NCBI RefSeq assembly: GCF_023101765.2 | Contig: NC_064212.1 | Coordinates: 3,844,001-3,908,000 of the forward strand | Direction of reading: 5' to 3' | DNA from: Spodoptera frugiperda | Lineage: Eukaryota > Arthropoda > Insecta > Lepidoptera > Noctuidae | Length of the DNA: 64,000 nt | Shown: one piece after another, positions 33,801 to 42,062 of the stretch | Numbering within the stretch: the first letter of the stretch is position 1 | How the letters are laid out: every line of letters begins with the position of its first letter | Notes under the pieces: model-generated | Told to the model about the DNA's origin: nothing | Database searches by the model: none | What the model saw: only the letters and a program-made list of their open reading frames with translations | Position numbers and translations under genes: made by a program

Positions 33801-35816
33801 CGTCTTAAACAAAATAATACCCTAACCTAACCTATCTCTTGAAGACAAATCATGCATCTGTAATAACTTCTACATAATTATTTAATAAAATTATCGACTA
33901 GAACTACTACATAATACAGAGTAACGAAAGGGGTTTCTTACTCGTTCTTTTCCATTCAAATCCACATTTTGGAACGAGCACCTAGCTTCTCTGACGGACA
34001 GACTAATACAATACTTTTTATTTCTTTATTTGTTGAGGTTTCAGTACCCGTTTATGGTTTAATAAAGCCTCGAATTTTTCTTTAGACATAATTATGAGCA
34101 GTTGCCTTCTACCATGAGCAGTTAGAGTGTGTGTATGAACCAGACAAAACATAAAAGTAGTTTCATTCTACATAAACAATTAAGTAACTAGATAGAGACT
34201 TAAAGTACTGACCCACAGCTTCCAACCAATCATCTCCACACGCTAAGTAAATAAGATAACTTTACCTAATCCACATAAAACAATACGTGACATATTGCAC
34301 TTTGTTTGAACAAAGTCCCGCCCACCGTTGCATTGTTTTAGCAAATGGAAAGGAAAAGTACGTAGGCAGAAGTTGTATTACAATGGATGAATTTACATTT
34401 CATTAACTTTCTTGAATTATAAACTCTTGTGAGACATATCTTACAAATAGTATACATGCGAAAGCTTGTGAGGATGTATGTAGGTATGTTTGTAATTCTT
34501 TCACGCAAAAACTATTGGACGGATTTGTAATAAATTTTCACAAAGGCATAGAGATATATGTATAACAATCTGGGATAACAAATGTACCACTTTTTATCCC
34601 GGGAACGCAGGAAATACTACTGACAGGAGCTAGTATCATTGCATTGCTGAAAATCAACGCCGTGGCGCGAGCCATCGTGCTGGGGCTAAGGCAATTTAGC
34701 TGAGCACTGGTCTTTTGCGCCGTGTTGATTATTTATTTACTTTTTAATTATTTTCATGTTTTTCCTGCAATATCTTGTAATGGTGCAAATAATTAGTTTT
34801 TCTTTCTTTATGTTTAATCATTATGATATATTTACTAGCTACATCAGTAACTGTTTCGCGATGCGTACTTGACCTGTTTCAAGTTTATTCAATTGAATGG
34901 CTTAAAACCAGTCCAGTTACTACGTCAAATAGTTACTTGAATTAATTTAATGACAATAAACACATAATTACATTCATTGACTTATTACATACTACGTACT
35001 CATGAGGAAAGTTTAGTAAACTGTAGAATACGTAAAAACCCTGTTACGTCTCCTGGCCCTGTGTTATTTACCTGTATTTGTTTTGAATTAGTCTGAAAAA
35101 CCTTTGCGGTCAGAGATTAACTATGTCAACAATGATAATAGTGTTGACCTTAGTAGAAATCGGACTAATTAAATGAAATATTTTTGAATGCATTACGTGC
35201 CGTAATGTACACCTCTGCCTACCCCTTCGGGAATAAAAGACGTGGTGTTGCGTTGTTTTAAATATTTTCCTTTTTATTTGCCTTATAGGCCTACGTAGCG
35301 TAGCTTTAATAATGAGACATGTATTTCTACTTTACGAAATTAATAATAATTACTTTGTCTCTAATTTCTGCCAGTGGCTTCATCTATGTTGCGTGGACAC
35401 ATTATAAGACGTTAACCTATCTCTATCGCAAGTTTCTTTAAAATAGTTTTCAGATTTTTGTATGAAAGAGACACAAGCTGACTACATATACAAACATAGG
35501 TATATATTTCATACAGAACACACACACATAAATTCACAAATGTTCACATTACTTAAGTTTTTTTTTGTCGATATAAATTATTCAAAATTCTTATTTCCGT
35601 CCCTCAGTGCCAATTATCCTGGGAGTCTTGGGCATCGTGGCGGCAGTAGCGGCAGTAAGCGGAGTGATGTTATGGAAGCACTTGAACACGGTACCTCCCG
35701 TCCCTCTCAATGACCCTCAGTACCAGAACATTGACGCTGAGGACTGCACGGGAGAGAACCCGCTGTACAAACCACCCACGTCATCCTTCAAAAACCCCAC
35801 ATATGGCAAGTGGTAG
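6715..35816 (+). CDS. Integrin-beta-like receptor lacking the beta-I domain (six exons)
   Basis: Exons 6715-6861, 28157-28345, 29791-30098, 31682-31766, 31930-32326 and 35608-35816 join in phase to 444 codons plus TAG. The order is signal peptide (about 1-22), PSI (to about 70), hybrid-domain halves (about 80-185), about two I-EGF modules (190-275), beta-tail (280-375), transmembrane helix (376-398) and a 46-residue tail with NPLY (426-429) and NPTY (438-441). Ordinary integrin beta chains are roughly 750-850 residues. The shortfall is the missing beta-I domain, normally inserted inside the hybrid domain, plus some EGF modules. Exact exon borders fit GT-AG rules. Whether it pairs with an alpha subunit is unknown. 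Confidence 0.85.
7559..7562. repeat. Target-site duplication (left), CTCA
   Basis: The four bases CTCA directly precede the left LTR and recur directly after the right LTR at 12775-12778. A 4-bp duplication is common among Ty3/gypsy-type elements. Confidence 0.8.
7563..7865 (-). repeat. 3' LTR of the retrotransposon
   Basis: 303 bp with TG...CA-type ends (TGTAAC...GCTACA on the plus strand). Apart from the terminal patch it matches the LTR at 12471-12774 base for base by eye. Internally it holds a GC-rich section and two copies of GGATGATATTCTCG. Confidence 0.93.
7868..7877 (-). other. Polypurine tract
   Basis: On the element strand AGAGGGGGAG lies immediately before the 3' LTR, where plus-strand DNA synthesis is primed in LTR retroelements. 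It overlaps the stop of the integrase frame. Confidence 0.7.
7876..9579 (-). CDS. RNase H (part) and integrase of the retrotransposon
   Basis: The frame opens within RNase H (AERNYTTTEREALAVVWAV, then SDHQPLRWL). It continues into integrase with an HHCC zinc-binding N-terminus (GHFGVERTLQR, then CAACQRYK) and the DD35E core: Asp in VDLFGP, Asp in SDNGVQF, Glu in NPVERKNR. A GPYRIREV module follows. The C-terminus, REKRKRGRPRKF, contains an AT-hook-like RGRP core. The listed start Met is not a true initiator: this is the continuation of the upstream frame after a one-base break near 9600-9603. Confidence 0.9.
   Translation of the reverse strand: MEYASRLLLPAERNYTTTEREALAVVWAVTKFRGYIEGSEVIVKSDHQPLRWLMSLKSPSSRLARWALTLQAYNLQIQYTPGKVNVIADTLSRPACCEKDPGGCEVCLVTVDIPHRAPADVRDNQLKDPELKTIVEDLEDSDPSRGRGWSERGYLMSDGVLYRCAPEADDVDSACLVVPSHEREGILADFHDAPTAGHFGVERTLQRIRARYFWVGMRTFVADYVRRCAACQRYKADNKKPAGLLQTPAATRRFEVVSVDLFGPLPKTAKGNRWILIIEDVCTHWVELFALETATSVECAEILIGEVFLRFGVPRRMVSDNGVQFVAEVMQQACHVMGIKQSLTPLYHPESNPVERKNRDLKPQLAILVGKDHASWDRHLAAIRFAMNSAVTASTGFSPAFLTFGRELRAPSDVVADMKAIVDNDNFVPNITPYLRRLSTALLDARDVHEQAQSIRKKYADEGRRTPPDYKVGDLVLLKTQSMNDAGRGQTAKFIPRRDGPYRIREVVSSTTYVIEGLTRAEHIGRYHVSHLTPFVGDIVSPVREKRKRGRPRKFDASPNARALCPN
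9510..12347 (-). CDS. Gag, protease and reverse transcriptase of the retrotransposon
   Basis: A 945-residue frame. A capsid-like Gag region (around LTGDAAVWWRGV) is followed by a Ser/Asn-rich linker. A CCHC zinc knuckle (CARCKRFGHTMDEC, about residue 316) is followed by a second CYGC...C box with Val in place of His. The protease has VLDTGAT near residue 402. Reverse transcriptase shows LPRIEDVL, MPMGLRNSGATFQ and the YLDD active site near residue 752. RNase H begins at NTDSSSYCLGAVLM, after which the frame is lost. Gag and Pol share one frame with no stop between them. A roughly 20-residue insert precedes YLDD. Confidence 0.92.
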   Translation of the reverse strand: MPKTRGQTAIENRSSDSDEEFTDTRVAGTAADDNMAAASPTTTDRRDTNMITMSEDQLSRILASVMRGSTQPPAAGVHAVHTAQSNFTRCTARFDGAACNADVVEAFIESVLVYKECAGVSDDHALRGLPMLLTGDAAVWWRGVRPTVESWDDALRRLRFMYGAARPAHRVLRDIFATEQTSESADVYISRVRANISRLPYPLSEQMQLDIVYGLLHRRIRKRVPRDSVSSVDCLLERARYVEEMLGEANQSSTSSHNNNTANTNLRDKDNPSTSTGKNINPQTAAVKNVNPQTTTSDSSSNIDSSSATSKRVRPRCARCKRFGHTMDECKSKGNELACYGCGREGVIRPKCPTCKGKCKEDTPAAAADGKVSFQSAYTHDSSTSQPTINIEVASLLGVAVLDTGATESLASPGLYAILLKNGTSFTSARRTIGLADGTQHTRDVLLCDTNVVVQGRTVPTTFIVIPGAENRTLLGQDFITKSGILLDLQRGCWYFSDSTKVKVPFVRSYSLMSTSDAELMQVNTTGLALRENEGSKLSPAQRTQLNQLIISKAARFATEGPATSYATHHIRVGERQEPTASPPYRMSAGKKQLLDGELEKLLRADVIEECESPWAANVVLVKKKDGGVRLCVDYRKLNAVTEPDRYPLPRIEDVLHAAKTTAYMSTLDLHSGYFQVSVAEEDRDKTAFVTPSGTYRFKRMPMGLRNSGATFQRLIDRFRSNLVVPARTLETSDGAVTSSDPRGCGRSVSILGYLDDLIVLSPTFEEHLEDLEAVFDRLDKFNLRVNRKKSCFACDSVRFLGHIIVPGGLQVDPEKTSAIADMPAPKNERQLKGFLATSSWFRRFVPNYAAVAKPLTDLLKKNSSWRWHEEQQAAFEHIKRLLVTAPILRQADESKPFSLNTDSSSYCLGAVLMQGRALTRGLWSTPVGCCYQLSATIPPRKGRH
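9600..9603 (-). other. Frame break in RNase H
   Basis: RNase H homology leaves the first frame and resumes in a neighbouring frame at a run of four C (plus strand) at 9600-9603. A one-base length change in this homopolymer explains the break. It could be a real mutation or an assembly error. A programmed frameshift inside RNase H would be atypical. Confidence 0.65.
12447..12467 (-). other. Primer-binding site, tRNA-Lys-like
   Basis: On the element strand TTGCGCCCAACTCGTGGCTC begins three bases after the 5' LTR. It agrees at about 17 of 21 positions with the complement of the 3' end of insect tRNA-Lys(CUU) as I remember it (TGGCGCCCAACGTGGGGCTC). Confidence 0.5.
12471..12774 (-). repeat. 5' LTR of the retrotransposon
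   Basis: 304-bp copy of the LTR at 7563-7865. It lies next to the primer-binding site and so is the promoter-bearing 5' LTR of this minus-strand element. Confidence 0.93.
12775..12778. repeat. Target-site duplication (right), CTCA
   Basis: Matches the CTCA at 7559-7562 and defines the empty site AAATA-CTCA-TAGG. Confidence 0.8.
14635..14844 (-). mobile_element. tRNA-derived SINE, copy 1
   Basis: On the minus strand it carries a tRNA-like head with a box B-like GGGTTCGATTCCCGC. A unique body with GATCCACAGATTGTTGTTTC and CCTAATGTGGGGCAAC follows, then an A tail (T run at 14635-14649 on the plus strand). A 6-bp repeat GAGTGG flanks it (14629-14634, 14845-14850). Short frames across it, such as one reading GIEPATR, are shadows of the SINE. 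Confidence 0.75.
15325..15510 (-). repeat. Dispersed retroposon family A, copy 2
   Basis: Contains AGGCCTCCGGTAACCTCACT and GGTCGAGCCGGCCCATTCGT, the reverse complement of copy 1 at 484-760. Confidence 0.7.
20795..20835. repeat. Possible family D fragment
   Basis: AACTAGCTGAGGCTCGCGGC followed by TTCACTCGCG resembles the boundary of the TTTTTATCCC repeats seen elsewhere. It is short, so the call is weak. Confidence 0.3.
21488..21649 (+). mobile_element. Short retroposon, family F copy 2
   Basis: The unit is flanked by the perfect 13-bp direct repeat TAATACAGATGAC (21475-21487 and 21650-21662). It contains TTTCCGATATTTCGGCACTG and GCAAGCGCCATGATCACGGA, the reverse complement of the element at 1006-1288, but is about 120 bp shorter. 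Confidence 0.65.
21985..22697 (+). repeat. Lepidopteran dispersed element with TCCG microsatellite
   Basis: Begins TTTTAGGGTTCCGGAGCC, contains CGGAACCCTTATAGATTCGT and a (TCCG/TCTG)n tract at about 22038-22162, and ends near GAGTCCGACTCGCACTTGGC. I recognise this layout as a widespread moth and butterfly repeat. The long Ser/Val/Arg/Pro frames here are translations of the microsatellite. Confidence 0.7.
28157..28345 (+). CDS. Exon 2: end of PSI and first half of hybrid domain
   Basis: After TTTGCAG the frame reads LPTSHCVFTSEDGWCPVE, finishing PSI, then KGIEVNPVSAERTLYVG and KNKLDIQYTSETKAK. The latter aligns with the QVSPQRIALRLRPG...FSIQVRQ segment that precedes the beta-I domain in integrins. 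It ends phase 0 at GTAAGC. The next residues in an ordinary integrin would be the DLYYLMDLSxSM start of beta-I, which is absent. Confidence 0.88.
28346..29790 (+). other. Intron at the position of the missing beta-I domain
   Basis: 1.4 kb of AT-rich sequence with no frame resembling the DxSxS MIDAS motif or any beta-I segment on either strand. Both neighbouring exon ends are phase 0, so the protein runs directly from one half of the hybrid domain to the other. Confidence 0.75.
29791..30098 (+). CDS. Exon 3: second half of hybrid domain and start of I-EGF1
   Basis: Begins PKMLIQHSTQSFNIEFDI after TCTTGCAG and includes AEEVKIKYYVVCACPCSGNA. This matches the VTFDCDCxC end of the hybrid domain and the start of I-EGF1 (CNRNGNYSCGICICEPGW). 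Two possible N-glycosylation sequons (NVT, NYS) are visible. It ends phase 2 at GTAAGT. Confidence 0.88.
30099..31681 (+). other. Intron 3
   Basis: AT-rich. I see no repeat or gene that I can name. A GCATGCATGCATATATGTAT simple-sequence patch lies near 31385. Confidence 0.5.
31682..31766 (+). CDS. Exon 4: end of I-EGF1 and linker
   Basis: After TTACCCAG the frame reads WTGASCEKPICDETKRG and VVQCSLNPRND. The 85-nt exon finishes the first EGF module and leads into the next. Phase is 2 at the start and 0 at the end (GTAAGT). Confidence 0.82.
31930..32326 (+). CDS. Exon 5: final I-EGF and beta-tail domain
   Basis: Begins EDCYGNGYCGICETCVC, the last EGF-like unit, and continues through NNCAGLCTITNGDYEDC to the beta-tail segment RDERGDIYVMMVNHCNEII. 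Three sequons (NGT, NVS, NET) suggest glycosylation. It ends phase 1 at GTAAGA. Confidence 0.86.
33148..33214 (+). repeat. RTE-like LINE 3' end with (GAT)n tail
   Basis: GGGGGAGGCCTTTGTTCAGC, then AGTGGACGTCTCTAGGCTGA followed by GAT repeats, is the usual 3' terminus of RTE-type LINEs in Lepidoptera. Only the tail is present. Confidence 0.65.
34488..34640 (+). repeat. Family D dispersed repeat
   Basis: Contains ACTATTGGACGGATTTGTAA and CACTTTTTATCCCGGGAACG, ending AGCTAGTAT. This resembles a widespread lepidopteran repeat with related fragments at 749-803 and 43005-43100. Confidence 0.5.
35191..35247 (+). repeat. 3' fragment of the SINE seen at 49356
   Basis: Shares ACACCTCTGCCTACCCCTTC and the adjoining AAA-GACGTG tail with the full-length SINE at 49356-49660. 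Confidence 0.65.
35608..35816 (+). CDS. Exon 6: transmembrane helix and cytoplasmic tail
   Basis: After TCCCTCAG the frame gives VPIILGVLGIVAAVAAVSGV, a single membrane helix, then WKHLNTVPPVPLNDPQYQN. The tail has GENPLYKPP and FKNPTYGKW, two canonical NPxY motifs for talin and PTB-domain binding, and stops at TAG 35814-35816. The membrane-proximal HDRRE-type segment that pairs with alpha subunits is replaced by a proline-rich stretch. Confidence 0.88.
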
Positions 35817-36186
35817 TTGCGGTAAGTGGAGTTTTATTATATATCACTCATTTTATAGACAAACAATTCTTTTTGATATCAGTGGTTATACATTATATTT
35901 ACGACTTAGTCTCCCTTGCTCTAGACAAACTCTTTTTAAAAAGACGCAATATCTTTTGACAAATATGATGATAGTTCATTTTGTCACTTAGTAATAACTC
36001 AAGAGTTACTTTTCCCGATTATAAAACCATTGCTAGGTATATGCCTTTATAGACAAATTTAATGGTTTACACACAATACTTATTGAACATAAGTCGATTC
36101 GATACTATTTTATTACCTTATCACGACAAACGTTGAGAAACACAATGAGAATTTCTTCACAGCTTCATAAAAAATGCATATCTTTA

Positions 36187-36192
36187 AATAAA
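36187..36192 (+). terminator. Candidate poly(A) signal AATAAA
   Basis: First canonical AATAAA I noticed downstream of the integrin-like stop at 35816, 371 bases away. In DNA this AT-rich, chance matches are common, so the assignment is weak. Confidence 0.3.
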
Positions 36193-37748
36193 AGGCCAAG
36201 AAAGTTATAAATCTTATTTCAGTCAACTTAAGTTAAGCTTAAAACAAAATGCTCTTAGTAACTTGTATTTCAAAACCGCATTATGCAAGTATACACTAAC
36301 TAAAGGTAGTGTAATAAATACCCAACTTTCATAGAAAAGGTAATAATTTAAAAATAATCCTTTTATAGGCAATTTGTATACAAATACATTTATGAAATCA
36401 ACACTATTATTGAAGTTCTTGGTATATAAACCACAAACAAACAAACTTATGCACATTGTAGTTTTACTCTTGAAATTTTATTTAGTTGAGGTTTTAAAAA
36501 CTGTTTTTCCGCTTTCCCTAATAGCGAAATAGGAGTTATTTACCATATAAAAACATCGGAAAGTAACTTATTATATTACATTAATAAATTGACACCTAGA
36601 GGGCTTAGTTGCCATGTATGACATAGGTATATAGCTCTACTTCTTTAGGTAATAAAAGCGTAATTCCTTTTTACACACTTTCTTTAATTTTTTTATAAAA
36701 GTTGATTGATTATTATTATACATAGTATTAACTACTTTACTACAATGTAGCACCTATCAGTATCAGCTACGAAGGCCATACAATATCAGCTCATTGGATC
36801 TCAGCAACCTGCAATCACGACCAGCCTTACTGTTTTACCCTCTTTCCAATAACCTTCATGTTTATAACTAACTGCAGTACGTTCACTTTGCAATATATAA
36901 TGTAAACTGCACTATTCTGAATATAAAAGGATCGGTTGATAACTATCCTGCCCCATTTGATCTAGAATCGTGGTGGAAGTATAGCAATTAGGCCAACGCT
37001 CCTTTAAAAACTATGTAGTATATCTCACCATGCAAGAAGTAGTCTCTTGCATTAAGAATAAGTACCTCGTAATACCTACAGTTGATTCAAATCCGTTGAA
37101 CAAAAGGCTCTATGCAAGTTCTAATTAACAATGATATTATGACTAGATATATACGTAAGTGCTGTGAGAACGCCTCTATATGTATACTAAATCAAATCAA
37201 ATCACTTTAATGCATCCATTACTATCCCACTACTTCGAAAAGAAAAGGGGATAATGTGATTTACATCTTTATTAACCTAACAGATCGTTAAGACAATAAA
37301 TATTAATGATAATACCATATTAGGCTATATGACGAACCCTTAAGGAGTGTCCGTAAGGCCATTTTTGTATCGATTTTCCACTTTATACTCTAGACGCTAA
37401 GGTTGAAAATTTATAAATAATGTAGACAATTGAGATAGTTGGATGTGCTTGCATAGCCTTCTATAGCCTAGGTTCATATAATTAGGGTTTAATGGACGTC
37501 CGGCCCTCCCTAGACTGTCAACTTCCCACCATGAACCACTTAGTTGACAGAACTAGTTTTTTTATACCCTGTCATTACATAACGTGTTACCTAAGCACTT
37601 AATAGCAGTAGTAAGCAAAAGAAAAATGCTTGCTTCATGAAGCGGGGATCAACTATTAGATAATTTTCCAATTCTGACTGATAACTTATGAAACAATCAG
37701 TCATTACAAAAGAAAGCCTCAAAATATTCTGAGTAAGACTAAAAAAGA

Positions 37749-37930
37749 CGGGGAAAATCATCCAATGCTTTTGCCCACCTTGGGCGAGGCGAGAGGGAGT
37801 GTCAGACTCTTACTGACTAAAAACATAACCCTCCTTCTGGCGCAGTCGGATAAAAACCACCCCGTTCCTACTCCTGCTTTTCGAGCTAGAGCCCCGGTAA
37901 ACCCGCTAAGTACTCCGCAGCTCCGGATTG
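37749..37930 (-). repeat. Dispersed retroposon family B, copy 2
   Basis: Shares GTGTCAGACTCTTACTGACT and CTCCGCAGCTCCGG with the copy at 3474-3672, in the opposite orientation. An internal segment (ACATAACCCTCCTTCTGGCG) interrupts the match. It lies directly beside the palindromic MITE. Confidence 0.7.
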
Positions 37931-37979
37931 AACTAAGAACTTGAGTCTTCATAATTATTATGTACAAACAAACCTGATA

Positions 37980-38121
37980 CAGTAAAATGGGGTGAATAGG
38001 GATCGAGAGGTGAATAGGTACAGAAGAGGGGTGAATAGATACTATGATGAATTTCCCTATACCTATTCACCTCTCTTCTGTCCCTATTCACCTCTCGATC
38101 CCTATTTACCCCGTTTTACTG
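37980..38121. mobile_element. Palindromic MITE of Tc1/mariner type
   Basis: A 142-bp element starts CAGTAAAATGGGGTGAATAG and ends in the near-exact inverse CTATTTACCCCGTTTTACTG. TA dinucleotides flank it at 37978-37979 and 38122-38123. Nearly the whole unit folds back on itself. Each arm carries three GGTGAATAG-like motifs. CAGT ends and a TA duplication fit Tc1/mariner. It has no coding capacity. Confidence 0.75.
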
Positions 38122-38955
38122 TATATAAATTAATCGAGAAGTACATACATAGGCGTATGTTCCATCCTCATTTCCAGTCGTTACCGATAGCTTGGAATGT
38201 AACAGCTAGTCTGAGACAGCTAAAGGTGCGTTTATGGTCTCTATTAAAATTTCCTCTTTCGCCACTTTATGTCACGGTTGAGAAATGCAGTCCGGTTTAA
38301 TGCAAGATTTATGTTACGAAGCTATAACATTTAGTTCATAAACCTACATAATATGTATAAAGTTACGTCTATTTTTCTCTAAGAGGTGGACAGATGTACA
38401 GACTTATAGTGTTTACATGTTTTGTAGGTAATAGAGGTTGAAACTGTTCTCTCCAATTGTCTGTCAGCTCCAGACTTTACTACTACTGATAATTTCTGGG
38501 TACTCAATCACATTATGTCTGAAAAAAGACGAAATATCCCTATGTCTCATTCATGTTAAAAGAAAATCCCTACCCTCTATGCCTTCGTGAATAATTCTTG
38601 ACGGTCGGAAATTTCAATTAGTGTAGGTAAACGTATTTTCGAGGGACTTTCCATCTTTTAAATAGTTTGATGTCATCATCAGAAAGGAAGGGGTTTGTCC
38701 CGCTATTTCTAAACACTTACATTAATGGCGTCCATCCTTTGTTACATGTTAGTCATCTTTCGATAAAGCGCAAATACGCTGTTGCATTACTTGTATTACA
38801 CATTACATCAAGTATTGTGCAAATGGTTTGAAGAAATCAATAAATCAATATTGCATCGTGATTAATATGTTGCAATTAATGTATTGTTACTCTGAACTAA
38901 ACAGTTTGCTGAAAACATTTTCTCAATCTCGCAACGTCATGCCTTTTATCTCCGA

Positions 38956-38984
38956 AGGGGTAGGCAGAGGTGCACATTACGACA
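38956..38984 (-). repeat. SINE 3' fragment
   Basis: GAAGGGGTAGGCAGAGGTGC is the reverse complement of the tail region of the SINE at 49356-49660. Confidence 0.5.
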
Positions 38985-39387
38985 ATTCTCAATCTCAAGA
39001 CTCAAATTCTTTCATAGTCAGCATGAATAACGTGTGGATGTTGTTCACTAAATAGACACCATTATTCAATAAAAAAGAAAACTCACAACCAAAGTTACAA
39101 ATCTAAACAAGCGTATATTTTAATGGCGCGTCTAACCTAGTTCTAACACTATAAAACAGTCGAGATGTCGTACAAAATAAAAGCAAAACCCTCATTTACG
39201 ACTGAACTTTCCACTAATATAAATCTAGTACTAAGACTTCTATCTTACTACGTTATACATACATATAGTCAGGACACACTTGCTATGGAACTTTTACGAC
39301 TCACTGCATATCTTGGAATAATGTGCTGGCTATCAATACCTACTTAGTAATTGCTATCAAAATGGTCTCTCTAGTTAAAACTGTTTT

Positions 39388-39507
39388 ACTGCCGCACTCA
39401 CAGTTATCGAATGATTACTTAAACTATTCCTTAGTAACGATTTTGTATCGAAAATAATTGCTAAGGACTGGGTTAAGTAACCATTAAATTACTCTGATTA
39501 CGGTGGT
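39388..39507. repeat. MITE-like family E, copy 1
   Basis: Contains ACTGCCGCACTCA, TATTCCTTAGTAACGATTTT and an inverted counterpart ending ACTCTGATTACGGTGG. Related units are at 45012-45123, 46846-46960 and 59841-59943. The paired ends suggest a small inverted-repeat DNA element. Confidence 0.55.
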
Positions 39508-42004
39508 TATTGTAGTAACTGAATGTACCCATCTAGTTTCTTAATAAGTAAAAACTTGGCTAATTAATCCTTAAATACTAACTTTAGCAACTTTATTTTC
39601 CTACAGATTATGATCTAAAAGAAGTTTGACGTCCAATCTAAACCACTTAAGTTTTTGTACCCACAATCGTTACAAGTCTCTATTTTAATCTGCACTTACG
39701 TCTCAACTAATCTCCTGTCATATTAAGTCTTTAAATCCTGCAAAAAATAGAAATGTTAAATACACTAGTGTGTTGCTCACATGACCCCTATGGCGTTAAC
39801 ATGTAAGGGTACATTATGGTGATAGATTGTGTCAACCCTACTGTGTATTATATTCTCTTATATGTACAAGCTATTCATTTAATAACAGACCTTTATTTAC
39901 CCGCCCATATGGAAAACAGCAAACAAATCACCTCTTCAAACATTATGCCTTTTCAAAGGGACAAATAACACACACATTACTCACCTTTTATTATATTATT
40001 CTACAAACAATGGTCTGAACAAAACGTCCTAATTCCTTGACATCAAAATGCCCAGCTAAATAAAATTCAATCTTCAAATCAATTGGCACCCATTGCTTTC
40101 CAGCACGTGCAGCGACGAATTTATTAAATTTAATGTTCCACTAATGAATCAGTAGTAAAATCAAATTAAAGACACAAAGCATTGAATGGCTATAAAAAAT
40201 ATACAGCTATCTGTGGCCTGGAGTTGGAACGGGTTCTGAACTTGCATACTTCATTATCTCCGTCATACATCTGTTATCTACTTTTGTTATCACGATCCAA
40301 TCTATGTAATTACGGAGTTAATCTGCTTTGTGGCAGAAAGATCGTATATGGCTGCATTCTTTCGCATTTTATAAAAGTTACTTATGATTTTATTAAAGAC
40401 GCTTTTATTTAATGATTAGTTTTGCTAGAAGTATATGTAATTCATAAATGGATACACGAGTTTGATAACTTAAAAGTTATTGTAATTTGGAGTTAACAAT
40501 ACAATTTATTATTTTTTAACAAATAAAGAGACTTCAGCATTCGTTAAGTATTAATCCTTGGCATCAGTAAAATAGAAGGATAATTAAGTCTTAACCTCTA
40601 GAAAAATCTTTAATAACAATAATAGACAAAGAAACAACTAGAAACTAGTCTCTAACTAATTACAATTAGTCACAGCGAGCAAATAATCTATTAGTTCATG
40701 TATAACACATTGTTTCTGCTCGTTACCTAATTGGTAGTAAGATTTGATGCAGTAGCTCACACAGCATGCATTGTGCAGTAAGGCAGTGACATTTAAGGCT
40801 TATCAGACCCTAGCGAGGCCACGCCACTCATTAATAGATTTATAATACAAAGTAACTTGTACAGATATACTTTACCAATATACACAATAAATAACTCTCT
40901 TTATATTACCATACAGTCCTAATTTGTGCTAGTAAAATGTTATCCTTTGATAGTTAAAAGACAGTAAAACTAAATGTAGTTTTATGATTTTTCTAGTACC
41001 TGTCTGCTGATTGAAAATTAATGATAATGGCGACATCATTTCTTGGAGTTCAATGTTCGAATACACTGTCTTATTGTTAAGAGAAATAATTAAAAAATCA
41101 TAAAAGTTTTAAAAAGTACTTTAAAACCATAAAATGTTTCAAAGTAATGTAAAGCATAAGAACAACAATAATTAAAAATTCAAATAACATTACAAATAAA
41201 GATGTCAGTGAATCAGATGCAGTTCTCTTGCATTCCAGACTAAACACTGCAGACAGGAATCTTTCAATAAAGCTTAATGATTATTGCTAACTTATGACTT
41301 GATGACTAATAGGTACACTAAACGCAGTAAAGCTGAAATAACAACGGTGTTTACAATTCATATTAGCTTACATACACCACTAGATGATTCCATAACATAT
41401 TTTTTTTATCAGACGTTTTGACAATCACAGATATCTTAATGTCTAACACGTTTTTTGCAAGGATTATTAGAGTAAGAACAGAAAAAATTCAACTTTAAAC
41501 ACATTATCTTAAATCTCATTTCATCATACACAAAAAAATCTCTACATCACGCTCATAAGTCTCTTATTTAGTTTATCAATGTGAAAGGTATAAGTCGGTT
41601 GTGATATGACCTTTGGCGGAGTTCAGTGAACTCAGACAGTTTAAAACTTTGACCCTCGCACTCCGGCGCGTCGAGTTGGCACCCCTGGCGATGCGACACT
41701 CGTATAAGGATATTTAAACAAGTAAATGCAGTAAAGGAAATGCAACGAAACGTCCGAACACATATTTCTTTGTTCTTTGCCAAATATGGATGCTTATGTA
41801 TAAAGTATAACGTTATTTATTGGTGACTGCATTTCGTTTCATGTTATTGTTTCTAACTGTACTTATTTGGGCATAGTTTGTGACTGTAGTTGTGTACAAA
41901 TAAGGATAGTATATAACTGTTAGGTGTATGTATTGAATGTCATTATTCATGTACATCACTAAGGAAATAAGCTCCATATAAGACATTTTAATGAAGTAAA
42001 TGTA

Positions 42005-42062
42005 TAAGTTTTTAAACTGACATGGTCACACAACTTTACCATGTTTTTAGCTTTTTCGAGTT
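42005..42062 (+). repeat. Family F fragment
   Basis: AAGTTTTTAAACTGACATGG followed by ACCATGTTTTT matches the 5' part of the family F element at 21488-21649. Confidence 0.5.

Larger units (their letters stand above)
32327..35607 (+). other. Intron 5 with LINE and SINE fragments
   Basis: 3.3 kb AT-rich intron. It contains an RTE-like LINE tail (33148-33214), a family D repeat (34488-34640) and a SINE 3' fragment (35191-35247). No other exon is seen. Confidence 0.65.
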
